A stretch of DNA of 64,000 bases from Demequina sp. NBRC 110051 (GCF_002090055.1 NZ_BBRH01000007.1:1-64000), one strand, 5' to 3'. Positions 26,747 to 35,920 are shown, counted from the first letter of the stretch. The notes: a model not told the origin generated them from the letters alone. A program made the numbers and translations.

Positions 26747-28036
26747 ATGGGGCACGTGCTTGCCCCCTATCGCTCGATCCTGACCCGCCCAGGTGCCTCG
26801 GCCTTCGCCTTCTCCGGCCTCCTGGCGCGCGTGCCGATGGCGATGTTCAACATCTCCTTCATCCTCATGGTGCAGATCGAGTACGGCAGCTACGAGATGG
26901 CCGGGCGTGTCGCCGCGATCGGCATCCTGTGCTGGGCGTTCCAGACGGTCCCCACCAGCCGGCTTGCCGACAGGATCGGCCAACGCGCCGCGATGATCCC
27001 GCTCGCCACGCTGCATGTGATCGGAGCCGTCATCGGAGTCTGGGCGGCGGTCAACGGGGAGCCGGAGTGGGTGTTGTGGGTCGCCGTCATCCTCGCGTCG
27101 TTCCAGGGACCGCTGGGCTCGCTCACGCGTGCCCGCTGGTCGCACATGCTCGACTCCGACGAGGACATCCACACCGCCTTCGCGCTCGAGGGCGCCCTCG
27201 ACGAGGTGTTGTTCATCTCCGGTCCGGCGCTCGCCACCATCCTGGCCACGACGGTGTGGCCCGGTGCGGGCATCGTCGTCTCGACCACGGCCATGATCCT
27301 GGGCCTGACCGTGCTGCTGTCCCAGACCTCCACGCAGCCGCCGCCGCGCAACGACGCGGGCAGTGCGAGCCTGGGTCTCAGGATTCCCCCGTCTATCGTC
27401 GCTGCAGCGGTGCTATCGCTCGGCATCGGCACCATGTTCGGGTCGATCGACATCTCCTTCGTCGCCTTTGCGGAGGAGGCGGGCCACAAGGGGTGGTCGG
27501 GGCTCGCGCTCGGCGTGGTCGCCTTCGGCTCGTTCACCGGCGGGCTGCTCTACGGGACGCGCCACTGGCGCACGCCACTGTGGAAGCGCCTCATCATCGG
27601 GTGCGCGATCCTCACCGTCGGCATGATCGCGCTCGCCTTCTCGGTGAACATGCTCATGCTCGCAATCGTGGGCTTCTTCGCCGGTATCGCCATCGCCCCT
27701 ACGCTGACCAACTGCGACACCGTGGTCCAGCGCGTCGTGAACCGTGACCAGATCACTGAGGGGATGGGGTGGCTGCGCATCGGCCAGGGCGTCGGTGTGA
27801 GCGTGGGCGCCTGGGTGGGCGGCTACCTGGTCGACGCAAGCGACGCTCAGGCGGGTCTCATGCTCTCGGCGGGCGCGGCGATCGTCATGCTCGGCATCGC
27901 GCTGATCACCGCGCCGATCATCCGGCGCGGCACCGAGCGACCGGGACCCCTGCAGGCGCTTCCCGACGCACCGCCGCCGTCCATGCACGCGGGCGACGGT
28001 TGGATCGACGGCCCCCCGGTGCCCCCGAACACCTGA
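26747..28036 (+). CDS. MFS transporter
   Basis: 429 residues with ~12 predicted membrane helices. The loop SRLADRIGQRAAM between helices 2 and 3 is the MFS motif A variant (G/S-x-L-A-D-R-x-G), and a central hydrophilic loop rich in Thr/Pro (~residue 195) separates the halves. The C-terminal tail is Pro-rich and soluble. Substrate unknown; related actinobacterial proteins are annotated as drug or sugar exporters. It begins 4 bp after the second LppM-like gene, so it may share that transcript. Confidence 0.85.
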   Translation: MGHVLAPYRSILTRPGASAFAFSGLLARVPMAMFNISFILMVQIEYGSYEMAGRVAAIGILCWAFQTVPTSRLADRIGQRAAMIPLATLHVIGAVIGVWAAVNGEPEWVLWVAVILASFQGPLGSLTRARWSHMLDSDEDIHTAFALEGALDEVLFISGPALATILATTVWPGAGIVVSTTAMILGLTVLLSQTSTQPPPRNDAGSASLGLRIPPSIVAAAVLSLGIGTMFGSIDISFVAFAEEAGHKGWSGLALGVVAFGSFTGGLLYGTRHWRTPLWKRLIIGCAILTVGMIALAFSVNMLMLAIVGFFAGIAIAPTLTNCDTVVQRVVNRDQITEGMGWLRIGQGVGVSVGAWVGGYLVDASDAQAGLMLSAGAAIVMLGIALITAPIIRRGTERPGPLQALPDAPPPSMHAGDGWIDGPPVPPNT

Positions 28037-28052
28037 CGCGCCGTTCCTCGCG

Positions 28053-29291
28053 TCAGCAGCCGCACACCTGCTCGGTGGACGCAGCAGGGGTCGCCTGCCC
28101 ATACTCGACGTCGACCGCATTCGGCAGGCGTTCGAGCTCGGGTCGATCGAGGGACGGGTCGGCCGCGAACACGAGCGGCTCCGGGGGTGAGGGCAACTCG
28201 GCAGCGGACTGCGCGCCGTCGACCTCGAAGGCGACGGTCATGCCGTCCACCCACCACGGCGCCATCCAGGTCGCCCCGGCACCCTCCGACACCGGATACA
28301 CGCTCGCGGCATCCGCGGTGAGGTCGTACACCACCACATCGCTGGGCCGCGGCGCAAAGCCCTCACCGTCCGTCGCCACCGTCAACACCACCCGCGAGCC
28401 GGTCGAGTCCAGGGGTGACACGGTCATACCAGGAGCCTGCTCGGGGACCCGCGCCGCGGGAGCGTCGTCCCACGTCGCGGCCTTCTCCCACTGCCCCCCG
28501 GACCACCGATAGAAGCCGGCCCCGTTGTCATTCGAGGCGAACCACAGCTCCGCGCCCCCGGCATCGGCCGCCACAAACCTCTCCGCGCCGGCAGGCGAGC
28601 CCCCGATCGAGAACTCGACCTCCTCGATCTTGCCCGTCTCGAGGTCGTAGCGAGCGCCGGCATCACGTGACCACAGCCGCACCGACCTCGCGTCTTCGTC
28701 CCACGAGACCACCCGCGTGTCTTCCCACCACTGCTCGGGAAGCTCTGCGACCTCGAAATACACGCCGTCGGGACTATGCAGGTACAGCACCGCGGGCGGC
28801 AGCTGCTTCGCGCCGTCGAGGTAGGAGATATCGGCGAGGGCCGATGCGACACCCACCCCCCAGCCGGGGCCCACCTCGTCCCACATCGCGTCTTCCCACA
28901 GGTAGGCCTCGGGATAGGTCACCTCGCCGGCGATCGAGTCGCGCGACGGGGCGGGAGCGAAGGTGGCATCTTCCCCCTGCGGATCTTCCGCCGGCGTCGC
29001 AGGCCCGCCCGACGGCTCGGTCGACGGCTCGGTCGACGGCTCCGCCGACGGGGTGGGTGAGCCGGCGATCGGCAGCGCCGGCTCGCGCACCCCGCTGCCC
29101 GCCAAGCCCCACGCTCCCACGCCGACCGCGGCGACGGCAGCAACGGCGGCGGTCGCCGTCACCGAAGCCTGTGCCGCCCGGCGCCGGCGCACGCGGCGCG
29201 CCACACGCGCGCCGACCGGTGCGGTGGCCTGCCGCACGTCGGCCGCCTCGCGCGCGAACTCGGCGCGCATCATCTCGTCCCACGCATCCAT
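28053..29291 (-). CDS. Membrane-anchored protein, probable sigma-factor partner
   Basis: 412 residues from ATG 29291, with GGGAGG 5 nt upstream. The N-terminal ~50 residues are cytoplasmic (DAWDEMMRAEFAREAADVR, then a basic RRVRRRR). One TM (~SVTATAAVAAVAAVGVGAWGL) is followed by a Ser/Pro/Thr/Glu linker repeating STEPS, then a ~300-residue extracytoplasmic domain with recurrent W/Y strands suggestive of a beta propeller. Its ATG overlaps the TGA of the ECF sigma gene by one base. This arrangement and topology suggest an anti-sigma factor or sensor, although no zinc HxxxCxxC motif is present. It ends in CGC. Confidence 0.65.
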   Translation of the reverse strand: MDAWDEMMRAEFAREAADVRQATAPVGARVARRVRRRRAAQASVTATAAVAAVAAVGVGAWGLAGSGVREPALPIAGSPTPSAEPSTEPSTEPSGGPATPAEDPQGEDATFAPAPSRDSIAGEVTYPEAYLWEDAMWDEVGPGWGVGVASALADISYLDGAKQLPPAVLYLHSPDGVYFEVAELPEQWWEDTRVVSWDEDARSVRLWSRDAGARYDLETGKIEEVEFSIGGSPAGAERFVAADAGGAELWFASNDNGAGFYRWSGGQWEKAATWDDAPAARVPEQAPGMTVSPLDSTGSRVVLTVATDGEGFAPRPSDVVVYDLTADAASVYPVSEGAGATWMAPWWVDGMTVAFEVDGAQSAAELPSPPEPLVFAADPSLDRPELERLPNAVDVEYGQATPAASTEQVCGC

Positions 29292-29845
29292 CACGCCTCC
29301 CTCCTCACAACCCACGCACTCTCACGCGGGGGAACCGGCCCGCCCTCATGAGGGGGCTCGCCGAGCGCGACCGCAAGCTTCGCGAGGCCGTCGTGCACGT
29401 ACCGCTTAACGCTCCCCGTCGCGAGCCCCACGGCATCGGCCGTTTCCTCGACGGACAGATGCTCGAGGTAGCGCAGCACCACACACACCCGCTCGCGCGG
29501 CGTCAGCGCGGCTAGGGCCCGCGCCACATCGGTGCGGTGCTCGACCAGCACGGCGGGCCCCGCGCCGGTGTCGTCCTCCGCCACGCCTATCCGCCGCAAG
29601 GCCTTGCGCTCGGTAAGGCGCCGGCGTCCGCGGTCGATCGCGCGAGAGGCGATCACCCGTCGCGTGTACGCCTCGGCCGCGCCCGCATCGGCAAACGACC
29701 GGCGCCGCGAGAAGGTCTCGACGAGCGCGTCCTGCACCAGGTCCTCGGCGTTGGCCGGGTCGCCCGTTGCCATGCGCGCGAATGCGACCAGTGACCCGTA
29801 CCTCCTGGTCATCAGCTCCTCGAGCTGCGGCCCCCACCGCCTCAT
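29291..29845 (-). CDS. ECF RNA polymerase sigma factor (SigE/Sig70-family)
   Basis: 184 residues. Region 2 starts at LEELMTRRYGSLVAFARMATGDPANAEDLVQDALVE (shown in two parts: LVAFARMATGD and AEDLVQDALVETF). Region 4 is ALTPRERVCVVLRYLEHLSV followed by EETADAVGLATGSVKRYVHD, the -35-binding helix-turn-helix. The spacing fits the SigE-like group of Streptomyces/Micrococcales ECFs. Start ATG 29845 has AGGGGGAA upstream. It is co-translated with the membrane protein downstream, which probably controls it. Targets unknown; autoregulation is usual for the class. Confidence 0.9.
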   Translation of the reverse strand: MRRWGPQLEELMTRRYGSLVAFARMATGDPANAEDLVQDALVETFSRRRSFADAGAAEAYTRRVIASRAIDRGRRRLTERKALRRIGVAEDDTGAGPAVLVEHRTDVARALAALTPRERVCVVLRYLEHLSVEETADAVGLATGSVKRYVHDGLAKLAVALGEPPHEGGPVPPRESAWVVRREA

Positions 29846-30093
29846 GCGTGTTCCCCCTTGTGGTTCCTACCCCTCAAGCGCATGGGCACCGGAAAAGGTT
29901 GGGGTCATCGTGGCACGCGCGCCGCCGGGCGCTCGGCCGGGCGCGCCGCCCTGGTCGGCCACGGCATCGGCCGTCTGTGACGCGGGTCACCAAGCGCCGA
30001 CAGCGGGTCGGGACCTAGTGCCCATAGACGAGCCACAAAGGCCGCCTAATCTCGTAGATGTCGTCAGGTGACACAGGGGTCACCGACAAAAAT

Positions 30094-30141
30094 GTGGCTC
30101 AGGCGACCATCCGGGGACTAGGTCGCCTGAGCCCACTTTTT
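30094..30141. terminator. Intrinsic terminator 1 (bidirectional)
   Basis: GGCTCAGGCGACC and GGTCGCCTGAGCC form a perfect 13-bp stem, extended by GTG/CAC around one bulged C, with a 12-nt loop. TTTTT follows on the plus strand and AAAAAT precedes it, so it can terminate in both directions. Confidence 0.82.
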
Positions 30142-30199
30142 CCGGCGACCGGCGCCTCCCGCCCCTCCCCCCGAGGCGCCGGTCACCGGATATTTTTTT
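30142..30199 (+). terminator. Intrinsic terminator 2
   Basis: GACCGGCGCCTC pairs with GAGGCGCCGGTC over 12 bp, with four further outer CCGG pairs beyond one mismatch. It is followed by ATATTTTTTTG. It ends only 19 nt before the ATG of the VanZ-like gene, so it would block read-through into that gene or act as its attenuator. Confidence 0.85.
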
Positions 30200-30218
30200 G
30201 CCCGCCTAGGCTCAGCCC

Positions 30219-31346
30219 ATGGACCAATACGTGGCGAACGCGGTGCTCGTGATGGCGGCCACCGCCGCGCTCATCCCGCTCGCGATGCTGCCGATCCTCG
30301 GCCACACCGTGCGCTACTACGGGCGCCTGCGCGGCTGGCCCATGATCGCGGCGCTGGGCCTGATGGGCTCGGCCGTGGCGCTCGCCGTCTTCACGATCCT
30401 TCCGCTGCCCAGTGCGGAGGACCTCGCCTGCACGGTGGATATCCCCTGGCAGCTCGACCCCGGCGCGAGCCTGGCGCAAATCATCGACCTCTACGAGGCG
30501 AGGGGCGCGCGCGGGCTGCTGGGCACCTTCACCTTCTGGCAGTTCACCGCCAACATCGCCCTGTTCGTGCCCTTCGGGTTCTTCCTGCACCAGGCAAGCC
30601 GCTGGCCGGGGATCGCGGTCATCGCGGTGGGCGCGAGCGCCTCGATGCTGATCGAACTGTCGCAGGGCACAGGGTTCTTTGGCATCTTTCCGTGCCCGTA
30701 TCGCGTGTTCGACGTCGACGACCTCATCGCCAACACTGCAGGGGCGATCCTGGGCCTCATCGCCTCGTACATCGCGATCGGCCTGTTCCCCTTCACTCGG
30801 CCCCCGCGCGAGCCCGACCTCGCCGCCCCCGGCCGCATTCGGCGTGGCGTGGCGGGGACAGCCGACCTCGCGATCGGCCTGGGCGCGATGGTGGCCATCG
30901 AGGGCGGCCAGGCGATCCTCACCGTCCTCGCTGACGGCTACACCAGCCCCGAGCCCGTCGACATCAGCCCCGAGGTCGACATGGCCGTGCGCATCGGCGT
31001 CGCGGCCGTGCTGGGCCTCGCCGTCCCGCTGATCAGGCGCGACCGCGCGACGCTGGGCCAGGCGCTCATGAACATCGCACCCGTCCGGGTGGACCGCGGC
31101 ATGGAGCCTCCCGCGCGGTGGTCGGCCCTGGTGCGCGCCGTGATCCGCTGGGTGCCATGGGTGCTCTCGCCCACCCTCGTGGGGCCGCTCGTCGCGATGG
31201 CGGAGATTGCCGCGAGCGTGGTCAGGCGCGATCGCCGCTCGCTCGCGGCCCTCGCGTCGCTGACCCGCACGCGATCGGTGCCGTCCATCCGCGCCGACCG
31301 CTACACCGCAAGCGCCGAGACCACCGTCATGGACCCCCTCGAGTAG
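30219..31346 (+). CDS. VanZ-like membrane protein
   Basis: 375 residues with about seven predicted helices. The VanZ signature covers ~105-190: FTANIALFVPFGFFLHQASR, a membrane helix, ELSQGTGFFGIFPC, then RVFDVDDLIANTAGAILGLI. The rest is a second hydrophobic block and a basic tail. VanZ-family proteins are linked to glycopeptide/teicoplanin tolerance in VanA operons, but most genomic members have unknown roles. TAGGCT 6 nt before the ATG indicates a leaderless transcript starting downstream of two terminators. Confidence 0.85.
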   Translation: MDQYVANAVLVMAATAALIPLAMLPILGHTVRYYGRLRGWPMIAALGLMGSAVALAVFTILPLPSAEDLACTVDIPWQLDPGASLAQIIDLYEARGARGLLGTFTFWQFTANIALFVPFGFFLHQASRWPGIAVIAVGASASMLIELSQGTGFFGIFPCPYRVFDVDDLIANTAGAILGLIASYIAIGLFPFTRPPREPDLAAPGRIRRGVAGTADLAIGLGAMVAIEGGQAILTVLADGYTSPEPVDISPEVDMAVRIGVAAVLGLAVPLIRRDRATLGQALMNIAPVRVDRGMEPPARWSALVRAVIRWVPWVLSPTLVGPLVAMAEIAASVVRRDRRSLAALASLTRTRSVPSIRADRYTASAETTVMDPLE

Positions 31347-31363
31347 CCACTAGCCTGACGCGC

Positions 31364-32209
31364 ATGAATGCACGCATCGCGATCGTCACGACGGTCGACC
31401 TGGAGATTCCGGACGCGGACGAGCAGCTGCTGCTGCCCCACCTGCCCGAGGCGGAGCTGGTGGGCTGGGACGACCCCTCCGTGGACTGGTCGGCCTACGA
31501 CGTCGCGATCCTGCGCTCCACGTGGAACTACACCGAGCGCCTGGACGAGTTCCTCGGCTGGGCCACGCGCGTGTCCGCGCTCACGCGGCTCGTGAACCCG
31601 CTCGAGACGGTCGTGTGGAACACCGACAAGCGTTATCTTGACGACCTCGCCGCCCGCGGCATCCCGGTGGTACCGACCATTTTCGTGGCTTCCGGCGAGG
31701 AGGCGACGGCCGATGCCGTGGCCGGCTCGGTGGTCGTCAAGCCCTCTGTAGGCGCCGGCTCCGCAGGAGCCGGGCTCTTCCACGACGACCCCGCCGCCGC
31801 GAGCGCTCACCTCGCCTCGCTGCACGCCGACGGTCGCGTGGCGATGATCCAGCCCTACCTGTCGCAGGTCGACACCGACGGCGAGACCGCGCTGATCTAC
31901 CTGGGCGGACACTTCTCGCACGCCGCGCGCAAGGCCGCGATCCTGTCGCGCGGCATGAGCTGGTCCACGGGGCTGTATGCCGACGAGAAGATCACGCCGT
32001 GCGAGCCGACCCCAGCCGAACGTGAGCTTGCCGACCGGGTGGTAGCGACGCTGCCCGAGGGGCTCGCCTACGCACGCGTGGACCTGCTACCCAGCGATGA
32101 CGGCCCCGTGCTCCTCGAGCTCGAGCTCACCGAACCGAGCCTGTTCCTGGGCATGGATGCCGGGGCGCCTGCGCGGGCCGCCGCGGTGTTCCGCGGACTG
32201 CTGGGCTGA
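31364..32209 (+). CDS. ATP-grasp superfamily protein
   Basis: 281 residues. The N-terminal fold ends with VAILRSTWNYTERLDEFLGW, a segment typical of glutathione-synthetase-like ATP-grasp proteins. WNTDKRYLDDL starts the ATP-grasp part, VVVKPSVGAGSAGAGLF is the ATP-binding loop with Lys, and ARVDLLPSDDGPVLLELELT holds the Mg-binding Asp/Glu near the end. It joins a carboxylate to an amine or thiol; substrates unknown (some relatives are called cycloserine-resistance-like). TAGCCT lies 7 nt before the ATG, so it is probably leaderless despite the short gap after the VanZ-like gene. Confidence 0.86.
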   Translation: MNARIAIVTTVDLEIPDADEQLLLPHLPEAELVGWDDPSVDWSAYDVAILRSTWNYTERLDEFLGWATRVSALTRLVNPLETVVWNTDKRYLDDLAARGIPVVPTIFVASGEEATADAVAGSVVVKPSVGAGSAGAGLFHDDPAAASAHLASLHADGRVAMIQPYLSQVDTDGETALIYLGGHFSHAARKAAILSRGMSWSTGLYADEKITPCEPTPAERELADRVVATLPEGLAYARVDLLPSDDGPVLLELELTEPSLFLGMDAGAPARAAAVFRGLLG

Positions 32210-32226
32210 CGCCGAGACTGACGCGG

Positions 32227-33273
32227 CTACCGCGCCTGGGCCGGCTGGCCGGTAAAGAGGTCCAGCAGGTACTCCGTGCCGCCGCAGTCGGCCACAATGC
32301 GGTCGCCCTCGAAGGTGCCCTTGCGTGGCCCGTCGAGGGGCCTGCAGCCCGGCGCCGGTGAGTCGAAGGGCACGTTGTCGTTGGAGTCGTCCTCGAGGTC
32401 GTGAACGATCCAGATCTCGTCCTCGATCTGATTCGACGTGGGATCGCGGTAGACGCCGTGATAGACGGCACGCATGCCCGCCGGATCGATCCACGCCTCG
32501 AGGCCCTCGCCGGGCGAGAAGCCCTGACGCACCGCCGTCGCGATGCGTTCGTCCACCAGCGAGTCGACGAACTCCTCACCGTCGCGCCAGAACACGCCTG
32601 TCGAGTAGCCGCCCTCGTCGTAGCCTCCCCACAGGTCGAGCCCGTCCGGCTGGGTGCCGATCACCTCGACGTTGCCGATGCCCTCGTCCATCTCGTTCGC
32701 ATCGGGGACCGCGCCGCCGGCCCACGTGGGGTTCGACTCGCCGGTAGGCATCTCGAGAGCCGTGACCTGCGCGAGGCCTGGGCGTCCGCCGCGACGCATC
32801 CACGCAACATCCGTCACCGGGTCCCAGTCGACGACGGTCATGCGGTAGTCATTGCGCAGCTCGTCGGTCACGAGGAACAGATCACTCGTGGGACTGACGA
32901 GCACCAGCGACTGGCGGTCGGCCAGGGAGTCCGTGCCGTCGCCCTCTCCCTCGCGGATGACCGTGACGTGCCACGTGTCGTCGTTGACGTCCCACAGCCA
33001 ATCGGCCATCTCTCTTATCGGTGGGGAGTCCTCGGAGGCGGGCTCGATGAGCGGTGGCAGCTCCTCGCCCGCGGCCTCGAGCCACGACGAATCCTCACCA
33101 GACGCGACGGCGTCGGGCGAGATGCTGGCGGCCGCCTCACTGCCCTGATCGTCCGACGGCAGGAAGCCGAACTCGGTGAGCGCCCAGTACGCGCCAAAGG
33201 CAGCGCCCGCAAGGATGATCACGGTCAGCAGTGCTCCCACGGGAACGCGTCCCTCGTCATCGTCCCAGCGCAT
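32227..33273 (-). CDS. Membrane-anchored hypothetical protein
   Basis: 348 residues from ATG 33273. A short acidic N-terminus (MRWDDDEGR) precedes a single TM (VGALLTVIILAGAAFGAYWAL) and an extracytoplasmic acidic domain with repeated W/D/G strand turns (VVDWDPVTDVAWMRRGG, DGLDLWGGYDEGGYSTG), suggestive of a propeller-like fold. Layout resembles the putative sigma-partner protein at 28053-29291, but no sigma gene is adjacent. TAGTCT 7 nt upstream of the ATG suggests a leaderless mRNA. I do not recognise a family. Confidence 0.7.
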   Translation of the reverse strand: MRWDDDEGRVPVGALLTVIILAGAAFGAYWALTEFGFLPSDDQGSEAAASISPDAVASGEDSSWLEAAGEELPPLIEPASEDSPPIREMADWLWDVNDDTWHVTVIREGEGDGTDSLADRQSLVLVSPTSDLFLVTDELRNDYRMTVVDWDPVTDVAWMRRGGRPGLAQVTALEMPTGESNPTWAGGAVPDANEMDEGIGNVEVIGTQPDGLDLWGGYDEGGYSTGVFWRDGEEFVDSLVDERIATAVRQGFSPGEGLEAWIDPAGMRAVYHGVYRDPTSNQIEDEIWIVHDLEDDSNDNVPFDSPAPGCRPLDGPRKGTFEGDRIVADCGGTEYLLDLFTGQPAQAR

Positions 33274-33374
33274 GTCTCGCAGACTAGACGCCCACGAGAG
33301 GTGGGTGGGGGCGGCGCACCGGGGCCCGGTGGGCCGTGCATCCCGACGTGGCGGTACGGCGAGCGTGCCCGGCG

Positions 33375-33397
33375 AGTGGCGCGTCCCGCACGCCACT
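33375..33397. promoter_or_regulatory. Inverted repeat upstream of the C-S lyase gene
   Basis: AGTGGCG-n9-CGCCACT is a perfect 7-bp inverted repeat ~36 bp upstream of the aminotransferase start. Operator is the simplest reading; it could also be a hairpin in the leader. Confidence 0.35.
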
Positions 33398-33432
33398 TGC
33401 GCGCGAGCCCGCCGTCCGATTGAGTGGCCCCT

Positions 33433-34611
33433 ATGCCCGTGCCTTCTACCGAGACAACTGTGTCCGATCCGCTGTCCACGCTGAGCCTCACTGAACTGCG
33501 TGAACGCACCAGCGCGAAGTGGCGTCGCTACGACCCGGACGTGCTGCCGCTGTGGGTCGCGGAGATGGACGTGGAGCTCGCGGCACCCATCCGTGAGGTG
33601 CTCGAGCGGGCCGTCGCGACGGGAGACATGGGCTACGCCTCCGGCACGGCGTACACCGAAGCGCTGTCCTCATTTGCGTCGCGCCGATGGGGCTGGGAGG
33701 CCTCGCCCGGCCAGATGACCACCGTCGCGGACGTCATCACCGGCTACACCGACATCCTGTGCCTGCTCACGGAGCCCGGCGGCCAGATCGTCGTCAACCC
33801 TCCGGTGTATCCGCCGTTCTATTCGTACCTCAAGGCCGCCGGCCGGCGCATCGCCGAGGCTCCCCTGGGCGTGGACATGCGCCTGGACCTCGCCGCGCTC
33901 GAGGAGACCTTCCGCGAGGTCACCGCGGGCGGTGCTCCCGCGGCCTACCTCCTGTGCAACCCGCACAACCCGGGCGGCACGGCCCACACGCGCGGCGAAC
34001 TCGAGGGCGTCGCCGCTCTCGCGGAGCGCTACGGCGTGCGCGTGGTCTCCGATGAGATCCACGCGCCCCTGTTCTACGCGGGCGAAACCTTTGTGCCCTA
34101 CCTCTCCGTCGCGGGTGCCGAGCGAGGCTTCTCCGTCATGGCGGCCTCCAAGGCATGGAACCTCGCGGGCATCCCCGCCGCGATCATCATCGCCGGCACC
34201 AAGGCCGCCGACGAGCTCGCCGCCTACGGCAACTCCGCCCACCACGGACCCACGCACTTCGGCACGCTCGCGCAGACGGCCGCATACAACGACGGCGAGC
34301 CGTGGCTCGACGCGCTGCTGCCCAGCCTCGATCGCAATCGCCACCTGCTGGCCACCCTGCTCGAGGAGCACCTGCCCGGCGTGCGCTACACCCTGCCCCA
34401 GGCGACCTACCTCACGTGGATCGATTGCACCGCTCTCGACCTGGGTCACGATCCCGCGCAGCACTTCCTGGAGCACGCCCGCGTGGCGCTGAACTCGGGC
34501 CTCACCTTCGGCACGGGCGGGTCGGGGCACGTGCGCCTCAACATCGCCACTCACCCGGACGTCCTCACGGAGGCCGTGCGGCGCATGGGCGCCTCGACCC
34601 ACCGCGGCTAG
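33433..34611 (+). CDS. MalY/PatB-family PLP aminotransferase / C-S lyase
   Basis: About 392 residues. Fold type I: LPLWVAEMDV near the N-terminus, MGYASGTAYTEALSSF, VNPPVYPPFYSYLKAAGR, LLCNPHNPGG, VVSDEIHAPLFYAG, and the Schiff-base Lys in MAASKAWNLAGIPAA. The WVAEMD and IHAPL motifs are those of PatB/MalY cystathionine beta-lyase-like enzymes, which release homocysteine or other thiols from C-S bonds. ATG 33433 is preferred over the GTG at 33424. It may feed the methionine route (metE and metF are also in the window), but no operon links them. Confidence 0.9.
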   Translation: MPVPSTETTVSDPLSTLSLTELRERTSAKWRRYDPDVLPLWVAEMDVELAAPIREVLERAVATGDMGYASGTAYTEALSSFASRRWGWEASPGQMTTVADVITGYTDILCLLTEPGGQIVVNPPVYPPFYSYLKAAGRRIAEAPLGVDMRLDLAALEETFREVTAGGAPAAYLLCNPHNPGGTAHTRGELEGVAALAERYGVRVVSDEIHAPLFYAGETFVPYLSVAGAERGFSVMAASKAWNLAGIPAAIIIAGTKAADELAAYGNSAHHGPTHFGTLAQTAAYNDGEPWLDALLPSLDRNRHLLATLLEEHLPGVRYTLPQATYLTWIDCTALDLGHDPAQHFLEHARVALNSGLTFGTGGSGHVRLNIATHPDVLTEAVRRMGASTHRG

Positions 34612-34664
34612 CCGGCGCGTACGTCAGTCATGCCCTGCGGCAATAGCTGCACGCCACGCGTATC

Positions 34665-35267
34665 TCAGCGCTGCCACACCAGGGTGTAGCGCCACAGCAG
34701 CTTCTTCGCGAACTCGCTGGTGGGCATCAGCGCCGCGGCGGTATCCCGCACGGCGGAATAGGTCTGCGGCGTGGGCCACACGCACGGCGAGCCGTGGTCC
34801 CAGTAGCCGCGGAACAGCTTGTGGCCCTTGTCCACCACGGACGCCGCCATCTCCCGCGGGATGTCGACCACGCCGCCCTTGGCCATGCCGACCACCAACA
34901 GCACTCCCCCGGGCGCCACGAGCTCGCGCAGCCGTGTGAGCCCCTCGACCAGGTCCATGTGGTGCAGCGACGCGTTCGCGACCACCACGTCGTAGGGCCC
35001 GGCGGGCAGCGCATCGGTGAGGGCGTCTCCCTCGATGTAGGTGATCGAGTCCTCGCCCTGCGCGCGGGCGCGACGGATCGATTCGGCGTCCTCGTCGATC
35101 GCCGTCACCGCGAGGCCGCGCTCCGCGAGACGCCGTGCCATGAATCCCTCGCCGCAACCCACATCGACGGCCGTCGCCGCGCCCTCGGGGATGCGCTCCA
35201 GCAGGGCCTCGCCGTAGTGGATGTTGTAGTTCCAGCGCTTGGCGTCGGGCTTGTCGTCGTCGCTCAT
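34665..35267 (-). CDS. Class I SAM-dependent methyltransferase
   Basis: 200 residues. Motif I is AVDVGCGEGFMARRLAERG, motif II DED at the end of strand 2, then DALTDALPAGPYDVVVANAS with LHH (post-motif), and PGGVLLVVGMA as motif III. The N-terminal NIHYGEALLERIPEGA is typical of a small-molecule methyltransferase subgroup. Substrate unknown. A CACGAT box lies 6 nt upstream of the ATG and no SD is visible. The divergent region to the next gene carries a GGCCGATGCCGTGG copy. Confidence 0.9.
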   Translation of the reverse strand: MSDDDKPDAKRWNYNIHYGEALLERIPEGAATAVDVGCGEGFMARRLAERGLAVTAIDEDAESIRRARAQGEDSITYIEGDALTDALPAGPYDVVVANASLHHMDLVEGLTRLRELVAPGGVLLVVGMAKGGVVDIPREMAASVVDKGHKLFRGYWDHGSPCVWPTPQTYSAVRDTAAALMPTSEFAKKLLWRYTLVWQR

Positions 35268-35329
35268 GGCCCTATCGTGCCAGCCTTGCGACAGGCCGAT
35301 GCCGTGGCTAGCCATGCGAGAATGCCGCG

Positions 35330-35920
35330 GTGAGTATGAGGACGGGCAGGCGGCTGGGTCGCGCCGCCGTCGCGGCGACGGTCGCGACGGGCGTGGCGCT
35401 CGGCTCCCACGTCCTGGGCGGAGGCGCGATGCCGTCGGCTCCCGGCGTCCTCGTGCCTCTCGCCCTGTCCTTCGCCGTGTGCGTCCAACTCGCCGGCCGC
35501 CCGGTGTCCTGGTGGCGCACCGGACTCGGCGTGACCGCGAGCCAGGCGCTATTCCACACGCTATTCGTGGTGGGTGCGGGAGGCGTGACCGTCGCGGGCG
35601 ACGCACACGCCCACCACCTCGACGCGGGCACCCTGACCGTCGCCGCGGATGCGCATGGCGCCCACGGCGGCGGCGTGATGAGCGTCGCCCACCTGGTCGC
35701 CGCCGTCGTGACGACCGCCGTACTCCTGCGGCTCGACTGGGCGCTGGCGCGCGCGGGTGCCGCGCTCGACGCCCTCGTGGCGGCACTCGTGCGCGACATC
35801 GCGCCACTGTCCGCCGCCGTCCCCGCCGCACCGCGCACCGCACCCATCTCCCCCATCGCCGCGCTTAGTCCGCTCGTCCTGGCCAGCGGACGCGGCCTGC
35901 GAGGCCCTCCCGTCAGGTGA
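35330..35920 (+). CDS. His-rich multi-pass membrane protein next to copper chaperone
   Basis: 196 residues with four to five hydrophobic segments. Two clusters of Asp/His lie in a central loop (GDAHAHHLDAG and DAHGAHGGG), plus FHTLF and SVAHLVA. These could bind metal on the outer face. No named family is recognised. Start GTG 35330 or ATG 35336. It precedes the PCuAC chaperone and DyP peroxidase on the same strand (93-bp gap), which hints at a role in copper handling; this is inference from context. Confidence 0.65.
   Translation: MSMRTGRRLGRAAVAATVATGVALGSHVLGGGAMPSAPGVLVPLALSFAVCVQLAGRPVSWWRTGLGVTASQALFHTLFVVGAGGVTVAGDAHAHHLDAGTLTVAADAHGAHGGGVMSVAHLVAAVVTTAVLLRLDWALARAGAALDALVAALVRDIAPLSAAVPAAPRTAPISPIAALSPLVLASGRGLRGPPVR

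Larger units (their letters stand above)
29846..30218. other. 373-bp intergenic region with tandem terminators and no coding gene
   Basis: Between the divergent ECF sigma gene and the VanZ-like gene. It contains one GGCCGATGCCGTGG motif (minus orientation, 29959-29972), a short inverted repeat GGTGAC-n6-GTCACC at 30067-30084, and two consecutive intrinsic terminators at 30094-30199. Because terminators follow no plus-strand ORF, a small RNA or an attenuated leader of the VanZ-like gene is possible. Confidence 0.5.
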
